This document shows, in pieces, positions 46,985 through 58,476 of a DNA stretch of 64,000 nucleotides (positions are counted from its first letter, which is position 1; each line of letters begins with the position of its first letter). The stretch is from Volvox africanus (taxonomy: Eukaryota > Chlorophyta > Chlorophyceae > Chlamydomonadales > Volvocaceae). The translations under genes were made by a program, and so were the position numbers. The stretch spans positions 124,001 through 188,000 of the forward strand of contig BSDZ01000080.1 of NCBI GenBank assembly GCA_030268105.1. The letters are read 5' to 3'. The notes under the pieces were generated by a model, which searched no databases, was not told the DNA's origin, and saw nothing but the letters and a program-made list of their open reading frames with translations.

Positions 46985-49900
46985 GCGGCGTAACAAGCTG
47001 TCGCAGGCGGAGGCAAGTCACGCATCAGCACACGCTATTCCAAAGGTACGCAAGCTTATAACTCGACTCGTACAAACTGAAGCATTTGCAGGCTCCTGCT
47101 TGCCATGGTAATCTGTCACCGCTCACACCGAGGGTCAACATTCTTGGTATAGCTTAACAAAGCAAGATTAAACTCCCCTGGCGCAGGACCGAATGAGTAA
47201 CATTGTTTGATGCACTTTATTGGGCACTCCTTGGAACCTCTGCAGGCGACCTTTGGCAGTTGGGGCATGTCGGCAAATCCTATTCGCCTTGTCAAGCGGT
47301 ACTTATGTGTAAAGAAGTTGACAATCAATGATGGATTCACGAATAAGTCGGTCAAGCTTCCAAGAGCGGAAGCACGCTTTTTCATGGGCGAGCTGCGCAA
47401 CCGACAAGCCATACCTTTGGTAAGACCATCCGTCTGAGCTCAACCCCTCCCAGGTCGATGCCTAGGTGTGCTATGCTCCGTAAACAATAAGATTTCCATT
47501 CCCTCAGGTGCTACTGGACGAGGACGGGAGCTGTTGGGAATTTGTGTGTACTTGCAGCGGGGCGCAGTACTCCCTGTCACGCATAGGTCAGTGCTGACCC
47601 GCCTGCTCATCAACCAAGTACGTCAGCGTTCTTCTGCTTGCTTTCAAAGGTAACGAAACCTGTTTGGACTCAGCAGGCGCTTTTTGTGAGGCCCATGGGG
47701 CACGACCTGGTTGCTACTTCATTTTCTATGCGGATCACGAACACATTGTGGTGAGTGCGGCACGTCTGCGGGACTGAAGGGAGCCCTCTGCGGCCATTCA
47801 GGAGTGGCTGATACCCGAGCAGTTTGGCCCAAGTCACCGATAAGTGGTTTGCTCTTTGTGCTCCGACATTATGCCTCCCGCTTTCAGAGGCTTGCAGTTC
47901 GCCACCAGCTTCCGGAGGACGTGCAAGCGGCCCTCGCAGCGGCACGGGCAGCCATCATGGCAATACGGTCTCCGCCTCAGTGCCCTGCATCGCTACAGCA
48001 GTCCCAGAAGGCGCACTCGGCAGCGGCCGCAGCGAGCAACTCCACTGCGTCGCTGCCTCGAGGCTCAGCTGAGCTCGACGACCCCGTGGTGTTGGATGAG
48101 ATGCCTCCTGTAGCGACATGCAGTGTGGCCGAAGGTTTGCCAGCAGCCCCCGCAGGCCCCCCAGTGCTGGTGCCTCCGGAGCCGCAGAGGGTCAAACCGC
48201 TGCAAGACCGGTCTAACCATCCCGAGGGGCGACCACCACCAGACGCGATTGCCAATGGTGCCAAGCTGGCGGATGGAGGGAAACCCGTCTACTCGATAGG
48301 GGGGGTGTTGGGAACCGCTACTAGCGGCTCTTTGGCTGATAAGGAGAATGACGAGAGCGTGCTGCAAGCTGGCCCCGCTGGGAAGGCGTCAGTTCGCGCA
48401 TCGACCTTTCCGGTCGTCTCCTCGGGAGGGCTGCAGGCGCCAGCAACAGCAACAGCAACTGGAGCCAGCCGCGTTCCTTTGCAACAACAGCAACCGCCAC
48501 CGCCGAGCCCTCTGCTTTCCCGTTCGCCACATGCGCCGCCGTCACCACCGCCCGCCACGCGACTACGAATGCGTTTTGAAGCGCGCCTCCGTGCCCAGGC
48601 AGGCAAGCTGCATCCCCTAAGTGTGCGCACAGGCCCGGAGTCGCAACTGCCGGTTCCCCCCGGTTACTGCGGCACCAACACTTGGTCCGCGTTGGCACTT
48701 CATGGCGCCTTCCCCTCCGAAGGCATCGCGAGCTACATGAGCAGCCACAACGGCAGCTTGGTGCCATGTCCCTGGGGCACGGCCGGGCCATGGGGGTATC
48801 CAGCTCATGGCTTCCGCCCTGATAATCCCGCCGTTGACCCGGCGGGGCTGTGCCCACCAGCTTCTGGCCATTGGGCGGTGGCCAGTTGCCTCCACCCGAC
48901 CTTCAGTGGTGCGATTCCGCCCCGACAGCAACAGCACCATCAGGGCCACGTTGCTACAGATACGTCGCCGTCAGCGCCGGATCCCCTCGAGCCATGCGAG
49001 GGTCCCCACACAGGGTGTCCGGACCTCAGCTGCGGCGAGCTGCTGGAGTGGGACTTGGGGAGGAGGGCGGCGGCGTCCGGCGCCGCTGCGGGATGGTGCA
49101 CGTCATGGAGCTTTGCGGCGCCCGTTCCGCCCTCCTTGGGTTGCCCCCATCCGGGTGGCTATCAGGTCCACAGGCAGACGCCCCGTCCCCCAGGTCCTCC
49201 GCGTGATGCTCGAACCTCGACTGAGCCCCCGACCTCAGCTTCGCAGCCCCGGGCGAACCTCAGCTTCGCAGCCCCGGGTGTGTTGCGGCATCTGCTGCTG
49301 TTACAAGGACTTCAGCAACCACCGCGGCAGTGCGGCGCTTCAGGTCCACCGGGCAATACAGTTTACAGCGGGCAGGAAGTTCATGCACCATACAGCGGCG
49401 TGATGCGGCAGCAGCAGCAGCGGCGAGGCGTAGATCTGCCAGGTTCCCCCTTGCCTCACTCGGGAGACCAGCTTCCTAGCCGGCTGAACAAACCACAGCT
49501 GCCGAGTCCCCGAAGTGGGGGCGGTCTGTTCCCCTTCGCATGTTCCGCCAACTCAGCTGCGCTGCGGCAGCTTCTGAACATGTCGGGTGCATGGGACTTC
49601 ACTGCCATGTCGGGGGCAGCTGGACAGCTGGGTGGGTCCACTGCACACTCTCCATACGACGCAGTGAGGCCGACCGCCTCATACAGCCCTCGGGTGGTAG
49701 GAGCAGACTATTCCTTCCAGCACCAGCGCCTGCACCAGCGCCAACGCGCTGCCAACGTGTTTGGGGGAGACTCTCCACGTCCCCCATCACTCGCTCAAGA
49801 CAAAGTCACGGGTGCAAACATCATGGACGTGGACTGCCGCACGGAATCGTGGGAAGAGCAACAGGTTGGTCTTGTGGAGTCATTGGGGGCCCGGCCAAAA

Positions 49901-50500
49901 ACGAGCCTCTCAATCGAGCGGGAGCTAGAGCGGGACATACCCGGTTTGCCGGACCAGTTGCCGAGGTGCAAGCGACAACGCTGCGACATTCCCCGACAAC
50001 TACTGGCGCGCAAGGTGCTGACAGCCCACGACTTGTTGTCTGATCGGGTGGCTTTGTCGGTTGCGCCAGCAGTCTGCGCCTTGTTAATCAGCCTCCTGAG
50101 GGGAGACGAGGTTGCGGTCGATGGACCCCGAGCTGACCCTCGTACCACTTGGCGTTCCAGGAGAGGAGCGCGCAACAGCGGTGACCCAAGTGGGTTGGCT
50201 GTAATGCCCTTCGCGCACGAGCTCTGTACTCAGGGCCTGACGCTGCTTGGTTGGCCCCCAAGGGTGCCGGTAGATGTGCTGGTTGAGAGCGGTGCGCGTT
50301 ACGAGGGCCTCTTAGTCCTCCCCGGCCCCAGCGGCAGTGCTTCGCCGCGTGAATGGGAGCTGCAAGGCCTCCGACCCTACCTGATCCGGCGCCAGGCGGG
50401 TGTGGGGGATGTTCTCACGTTGGGCGTTGACGAAACCACCCAACAAGCTGACAGCTGTTTGCGGCTTGTTGCGCGGCTTCAGCTGTGCAGAGCAATTTGA
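46985..50500 (+). CDS. Transcription factor with two B3 DNA-binding domains (5' end not found)
   Basis: B3 domains are plant and green-algal DNA-binding folds. Exons 46985-47045, 47246-47419, 47508-47586, 47677-47750 and 47888-50500 join in phase, with a split Gly codon between the third and fourth. The first B3 domain runs over the middle exons: KRYLCVKKLTINDGF, KSVKLPRAEARFFM, IPLVLLDEDGSCWEFVC, QYSLSRIGAFCEAHGARPG and FIFYADHEHIV match the B3 order of strands with the conserved Trp and the 'F..H....G' end. The long last exon encodes about 600 residues rich in Pro, Ser, Gln and Gly, with His/Gln runs, probably disordered activation regions. A second, more divergent B3 domain closes the protein: RKVLTAHDLLSDRVALSV, RYEGLLVLPG, REWELQGLRPYLIRRQAGVG and DVLTLGVDE. 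The stop is TGA at 50498-50500. The target and pathway are unknown. Confidence 0.78.
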
Positions 50501-53500
50501 AGGCAGAGCGGTCCCTCCGGTGGTGGTGGGGGCCTCGGATACCACTACCATCATCGCTGAGAACCTTGAAGAGCAGCGCTGCAAACCGGTATCCCCTATT
50601 CTCACACACGTACACGTTTACTGGAACGGACGAGTTGGCACTGGCGGATGTTGGCGCTGGCTTAAGTGCCGAGACGGGAGGAACTTACACGTGGAAGCAC
50701 TCGGCTGCAATAAGGCGCATACACGCGGGGGTGCCATGAGCAGATTACCAATATCGTACTGGGTGTCACATTCCACCACTTGCGCAATTTTGTGTGACAC
50801 GACCGGGGGGTTGGACGGCTGCTAGCCCTGACCAAAGGCAAGATTGCTAACAAGTGCCGTACACGCTGTCGGCTGTCGGCCCAACCTACACTGTGAGAGG
50901 CGAGTCTGAGACTGCTCGTCCCAATGTCGTATCTTGTTCCTTGCCTCATATCTCCGTAATGATTAACTGACATTATTGTCATGATTTCACGAACGACATT
51001 CACTAAGTCCCATACATGGACCTTCCCGGGAGCGGTGGCCCGACGCTGTTGGTTTTACCTCGGCTGGAGGGCTGAGCACCCGACAGGTGCCCAACTGAGA
51101 AATGACCATCCTTTCCATTCATCGGGTAACAATGCTATGTTCTCTAACATTTCAGCTCCATACAATCTCGGCACAGACGGTCTGCATGGGGGTTGGCAGC
51201 GGGGTGCTTACGTTCTCGCTTAGTTCACTAACCTATACACCGATGGACATCTGCGAGGCACATACATACGATCGCGGCTCGGACAGAGATTGGGTGATGC
51301 CGTCGTAGCTGAAAGGTTCCGCCAGTGCACGTACCAAGCTCGCACCCCGCCTGGCCATTCCGGTTGCACGACACAGCTAGGAGAGGCGGGCGGAGAGCTG
51401 GGCACGTGCACGAGGGGATGCCTGATGCTGAAACATCAGTTCACAGTTCGCGTCAGTAGTCTGGCCGAAAGCGGTAGAACATGTAGCAGGTTAGGCACCC
51501 GATGCCCCTACGCAAGGCCGCCCATGGGGCTATGCACGATCGCACTTGTCTGTGCGATGTCTCACGCAGAGGGAGGGAGGACGAGGGAGAGCGCAGGCGA
51601 GGGCCTCCTCTACCATCATGCCGGGCAAATGCCTCTCTTTCCATGCCATTCGGGTTTATTGTACTGCTCGTGCACCTAGCCCCAGTTAGGCACATGCATT
51701 CTTTTCAAAGACAGTGCGTGCCGGCGCCTGACTCACTCGAGGGCACTAACCGAAGCATCAGGTCCATCGACCGCCGCCGCCGAGGCCACACACCTCACCA
51801 TAAGTCACGGCTGGGCAGGAAAGTTACACAGGTATTACAAAAGGGAGGAGTGCAAGAGCTGATCAGCTCTCGGGGGTTGCGCAGCTGCCTGCGGAAAGGT
51901 GGCTAAGTGGTCACGGATGAACCATACGGTTGATAATGAGGGTTTCCGGATGTCTTGATGCAAACATGTGTTCATGGACATGACGCGCGGTGCGGTGAAG
52001 AACCCAACTCCGGCCTTCCTCCCCAATAGTGTGTGCATCTGCAGCAACCTCAGCCAGGTGCCTCCGCAGCCCTGTATCTCCGGCATTCAAAACATTGCGG
52101 ACGTGTGACTAAGTACAACAACGCCGCGACAACGAGACGTTAATCAATTCATCTGCCTCACGATGCTATCTTAAGCCCCAAAGTGTGGGCCAAAAGAACA
52201 GAACAAAATGAGATGTACCTCACTACTCACTGCGGTAACCGACACCACGGCGACCTTCTCACCCTTCACACCAAGCTGCTGCTCACCGGCGCTTTACTCC
52301 GTCTCACCACATGCCCGCACTCGCAATGCACATCTAAAGAGGCGTCATAGTGGACCAAAAGCCAATGGCCGCTAACAAGTAATGCGGGACGCTGGAGGTC
52401 AGATCCCGATCTCGTCCAATGTCCGTGCACATGCCCCTACGACCCCGTACATCAACACGTCACACGACAACAACGAAACGTCAGGCCTTATGCGTTCCTC
52501 ATCCTCGAGTTGACTTAAACGACGGCCGAAGCAGCAACATACAAGCGGCTGAAAGAAGAAGCCCAGTTTGTCACTTCACAAGACATCAGAATACAGTGGG
52601 GGGGTCAGAGGCGCTGAGCGCACAAACGGGACATGAACGGCCATCAGAACACATACAGGCAACAAAATCAAACAATTGGGAGCCAAACCATCACCCGAAC
52701 TTACGAAAATACGGAGAGCTCGCGGAAAGCGGGGAGTCACACACTAAATTTCGCTCCAAAAGCGCACCCCTCAATCAGCCCTCACCGTTCTTCTCAGCGG
52801 TGCACCCACACACATGTAGACTGATCTGCGTATCGTCAAAAATCCCCCTCTGGAGCGCTAATGGAGAGAGCAGCAATTAGTTTTGCTAGTGCGCAAGCAG
52901 ATTGCGGGAAACACGGAGCTGTCAAAAAACCTAGTTGACGCAACAGCAATTCGAAACTGCAAGCCGTACGGCTGCCGCACATAACTTGGCTATACTCGTT
53001 TCCCTCGGGTACCGCTTTTGAGCTGTTATTCTTATTGGGACGTGACTCAGTGCGCGATAGCGGGTAGGGGAAGCCTGGGGACATGCTGGGGGTGGCCCCC
53101 CGGCAGCTGGGGCCCTTGCTTTCCGCACCTTCCCTCACGCGCTGATAATTTCAACCCTAAACCCCATAACCCCTACCAGGGGAGGGGCAAAACAGCTCCA
53201 GCTCTCAAATAGCTTCCCTCCCTGCCTCTTGCCGCTACCGGGGCCCCTAAGCTCCGGAAACACAATCTTATCTCCTTAATTGCAGCCCTCCCAACCCCCC
53301 TTATCATCCCCATGAGCACATCCCCGCGATATTCGATGAGTTCCTTCGGGGCCCCACAAACAACAAATGCCCCCAGGGAAAGGGGGGGAAACCGACACCA
53401 ATGCATTTCCCTTCTCAAAAAGCTTTCGCAAACCTCTCTCCAGCACGCCGCGCCGCCCTCCTCCAGGCTCCCTGAGGCTCAGGGCACAAAACCTCACAGC

Positions 53501-54228
53501 CAGACCAACCTCACTACTCGCAAAAAGACCGGAGCACCCCCGACCGGGTGTCGGAGCTCACGATGATGACCCCCAAGTGACAAAACCCCAAGTGCCCCCT
53601 AAGCTCAGAGGGCTGCTCTCAGAGCCCGATTGGCCGTGTTATTATGTGCCGTCCAATATCCAGATGCCATGCCTGAGGCGCAGCCCTCTGGGAATTAAAC
53701 TGGCACTTAGGTGTTAGGGATTTACGCTCCTTCCTTACCTTCCTTAATGTACGGAATGCAAAAGGCGGGAAGCTGAAATCAAATGTCATCATATCCCTCC
53801 TCTCCCAGTTCTATCACAGTACGGCAGTTCCACCTCCAATCCTCCTTTCCCCCCACGATAATCTTCCCGGATGTCATGTGAGTGTACGGCAAAACACAAA
53901 CAGGTCTCCGGACACAACGATCTGCGCAGTTGGTAACAGGAATCGGTGATTCAACAAACAAGAAGAAGGAACGGAATAAGATGGCATTAAACGACACACA
54001 TACGCAGGGCAATCGAAAACAAAACACGCACGTGCACAAACACACAAGAGCTGTTCAGATCCACACCAACACAGACGCCCAACCTTAGGAGCGCAGTTTT
54101 AAGATATGTCTCCGCATCCCTATCGCCAAAAGCCACAAACCCGTCCTGAAGCGACCTCCACCCGTTCCCTGCCGCAGCCAAAACTATGATAACTACCGCA
54201 GTTACCATGTGTACGACAACCGATTTGG
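50501..54228. other. Convergent intergenic region with no recognisable gene
   Basis: It lies between the stop codons of the B3 gene (+) and the GARP gene (-). At 3.7 kb it is the longest unannotated stretch, and neither 3' UTR should fill it. Open frames up to 153 codons occur on both strands but are Ser/Arg/His/Thr-rich, overlap each other and show no family motif. I could not find terminal repeats or transposase-like sequence. Confidence 0.4.
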
Positions 54229-55894
54229 CTAATGTGGCTGTTGGTTTAGAAGTTGGGATATTTGGGGTAACTGAAACTCCAGGAAGCCGCTGCTCAATGA
54301 CTCTGGCGGCTGGCTGCCGCCGCCGCCGCCGCCGATGACGGTGACGCCGCAATCGCTGACGTTGGAGGAGATGACGCCGGTGGCCGCGCCGCCGAGCTCC
54401 TGACGGCCCAATGACCGTTCTCGAATGTCAGCCGCCCCGAACAGTCCCGTCTGTAACGGCATCGGCAGCTCTCTGACGGCGCCGTCGGCAACGCCACCGC
54501 CGCCGCCGCCACTAATTCGTTCACCGCCCATGCAGCCTTGGGAGCGGTGATCCTGAACCAGCAAGGGCCCAGCTTGCTGTGCGGTGTCGGCAGCCGCCAC
54601 CTCCCCTCCGCCCTTCTCCCGTTGTGGCTGTTGCTGCTGCTGAAGTTGTAATGCCGGCAGTGAAAGGGCCGGATTGTAGGTGACGTGGGCTGCGCCGGTG
54701 CCCTCTATGCCTTGCGATGGTGGCTGGAGCGACGGCAGCCGCAGCGGAGGGGGCTGCGCTGCGAGAGTCCAGGGGGGAGCGGTGCCATGCAGCCCGTAGG
54801 GGTACGGCAAGCCGTTCATGCCCGCGGCACCACCTCCCCCGCTGCCACCAGTTGTCGCTGTCAGCGGTAAAACGGACTGTGTTTCCCTGTTATTGTTATT
54901 GTTAATGTTGGGACCCCAGCTCGCGGAGTCGAAGGGCACTGCGTGGGGCTGATGCTGCGGCTGTTGCTCCTCAACCTGCTGCTGCTGCTGCGGCGGCACC
55001 AGGGGCGGTGCGGCAGAAGAAGCGAAAGCGGAGATGGGAAAGCCCAGACCTGGCATCGCGGGTGCGGAAATGCCCTGCAAAGTTCCCTGCACATAGGGCC
55101 CCAAAGGGCTCATCACGACGCCGCCACCGATACCTCCTGACCCCTGCACCTGTTGCTGTAGCTGCTGCTGTAGTAAATAGTGAGCCTGCGCCTGATGCAG
55201 CTGCTGCATTTGCTGCAGCTGCTGCAGCTGCTGAAATTGCAACTGCTGCTGCTGGGCAGCGTACAGTTGCCGCATGGCGGCGGTTGGATCAGCTCCGCCA
55301 GCACTGCCGTACGGTATGTGCGCTGCAGGCTGGCCGCCGGCCCCTGACTCGTCCCCCCCAGCCCCCCCCAGCAGCAACCCTAACCCTAGCCCCGGCACGA
55401 AGGGCCCCAAACCCACTCCTCCGGAACCACTCGCCAGAAGACCAGCAGCCGGCGGCGCCGGCGCACCCAGCAGGCCCAGAGTTGGCAATCCACACCCGTA
55501 CGTGCTGTACGAAATGCCTGTCGTACCCGCCATCGCCTGGGCACCCGATACATCTGGGTCACCCTGCTGCTGTGCCGTCGTGGCCATGGTGGCCTCTCCG
55601 GGGCCCCCTGAAGCGCCAGCCGCACTCAGCCGTTGCTGCATCAGGCCAGACCGCTCGGGCAAATCCGGATCTGGCAGCTGCTGGTGCTGGTGCTGGTGGT
55701 GCGGGGCGAGAAGCGACGTGGGCTGTGCGCCTAGGAGCTGCTGTTGCTGCTGCTGCTGGAGGACCGCTAACCCCTGAATAAGCTGTTGCTGTGCTTGCCA
55801 CTGCTGCAGCTGCTGCCATTGCTGCTGCTGCTGCAGCTGTAGTTGCAATAGCACTTGCTGTTGTTGCTGCTGCCGGAGTTGCTGCTGCTGCTCC

Positions 55895-55961
<67 letters not shown>

Positions 55962-58445
55962 GCTGCTGCTGCTGGTTTTGCGCCAACGCCGCGAGGGCAG
56001 CTAGTTGTTGCTGCGCCTGCCACTGTTGCAGCTGTTGCTGCCAGCAAGGCCCCAACTGCGGCTGCTGCGCCGGCTGATGTTGCGGAGTGCTCAGGGGTAT
56101 GATCCCGGGGGCCGGGGCGGAGAGGCAACTGCTGTTTCCCCCGCTCACCAGGACATTGCTGGCGTCACCAATAGAGGCATCCGGCGTACCAACTGCCGTA
56201 CCAGCGCCAGCGGCAAATAGCATCGGTGCCGCCGCGCCCACCCCGCCGTTGTGACCCGCGACAAGACCGCGCGGTCCACCTGGTGAAGCGCTGGCGCCCC
56301 CGCTGGCGCCAAGAACTGCAGGTACGACTTGTTGTTGAATTTGCGGTTGCTGCTGTTGCTGCGGCGGCGGCTGTTGCTGTCCGGCAAGATTGCCCGCAAA
56401 GGCGTCTAACGTGGCGTTGCCGCCGCTGAGATCCGCCAACGCCGACGCCGAGCCCGAACCCCGAGGTGCAGCACCGCCTCCGCCTCCGCCTCCGCCTCCG
56501 CCACCTTGAAGCGCCGCTAGCTGTACCTGTAGTTGCAACTGCGCCGTCAGCCCCAGGCCCAACCCCAGCTGTTGTACACTCCCCAGCAGTCCGAGGTTAA
56601 GTCCCGCCGCAGGCGCTGCCATTCCCCCTGCAGCCGGCTGCGGTAGCGGCGGTTGCGCCGGATTTTGCATTTGTGGCTGTAGCGCCAGCACGGGCGCTAA
56701 CGCCAGCGAGGCAGCTGCTTGGCCGCTTTCGCCGCTGCTACCTCCGCCACCTGAGAGCTCTGGTCGCAGTGCATGTATGACTTGATGCATCTGCTGCTGG
56801 TGCTTCAGCATGTGCGCCCTCATGGCTTGGAGCTGGACGCTGTCGATCATTTGAGGGGGTATGGGGCTGTTAGGCGGCACACCCGCCAGGCGGCGCAGGT
56901 ACAGGCGGTACTTCTGGAGGTGAGACGCCACATTTTCGCGGGTCATGCCGTCGATGGCCATCAGCTGCAGGATGTTCTTGGGGACGGCGGTCTCGACCCC
57001 CAGCTGCGCTACAACCGCCATGAACCGGCTGTGCAGCTCATGCGTCCAGAGCATTCGAGGCCGGCGGACTATGCGGCCCGCGCCATTGCCACCGCCGCCG
57101 CCGCCGCCAACATCAGCGCCGGACCCGGTGGCGGCGATGCCGCCGCCACCGCCGCCACCTCCGTCGATGCCGCTGCCAGTGCCGGTGCTACCCGCCGCAG
57201 CGAACGCTGTCTCGGCATTGTCGTGGTGAGGCCAACCGGCGGCGCCAGCGGGTCCGTCGCCACCGCCTTCCACATTCGCCTGGGCGACAGCACCGCTGCG
57301 GATCGCGATGGTTCCCGCACCCCCTGTCGCCGCCAGGGCTGCGGCAACGAGGGATGTCCCCATGACGCCACTTTTGGTATGTTGCAGTTCATGGTGTTGC
57401 ACCTTCGTCCCTGGAACACCGCCGCCGCCATCACCTACCCCTGCAGCCTGGTACATAAAGCCCGCCCCCGCCGCTGCCCTGGCGCCGAGCCTCTCATCTT
57501 CAACTCCGCCATCAGTGGCACGCCGCCCACGCAGGTGCTCATCTAGCAAGTGCACGGCGGTCGCTGTGGTTGTACCCGTAGCGTCGCCCGTCTCAGCTTC
57601 AGCGGTCTCCGCCGCCACCGGTGCCGCTGTGAATAGGGCCCCCGGGATCCTCTCCGAAGCGGTCCCGCCCCCACCCCCGCCGCCACCGCCGCTGCTGGTA
57701 ATGTAATTCAGTCTTGCCGTACTCCTAGCCCCCGGAGAAGCCGCTGATAATGGCCTTACCATGAAAGACAGCGTGGCTGCTGCGACTGCATCGGCGGCAG
57801 ATGGTTTCATTCTATATGACGTCGTCAGTGGCAACTGTGGCCCTCCACCACCCCCGCCGCCGGTAATGCCGCTGACGGCAACGCCAGCAGTGACACGGCT
57901 AGCACCACTGCCATTGCCGCCGCTGCCGCCGCCGCTGCCACTACCATCGCCATCCCCACCGCTGCCGCCACCTTCAGCATCGCCGTCGCCACCGCTGGCG
58001 TCCAAGCCAGCGCTGCCCCCTCCGCTGCCTCCGCCTCCGCTGCCTCCTCCCTCGGCGTCGCCGCCGTCAGTATCACTGCAGTGGCTGCTGCGACTGCCTT
58101 CTTGCTCCTGCATCAGCTCCTCGGCACTGCACGCCTCTGCCGCTGCAGCGACCGCGAACGGACTGCGCAGCGGGGCACTGCAGACCGGCAGCGAACCCAA
58201 TGGCGGCGGCCCCGCCGCTTCCGCCGTCACCCCAGTAGGCCCTGTCGTTGTCACATCCTGCGCGCCGCTACCCTGTAGGTGCTCCACCTCCGCCTGGCCC
58301 TCCCTCACCTGGCCCTCCCCCAAGTGATGGCGGGCGGGGATGTGGCTGTAGCGCTGATGACATGCGTGAGGATGGGGTCGGTAGAGGTCGCGGGTGAACT
58401 CGCGGGGGCTGGAGCTGTTCTGTTCCGGCAGCAGGTGCCGACTAA

Positions 58446-58476
<31 letters not shown>

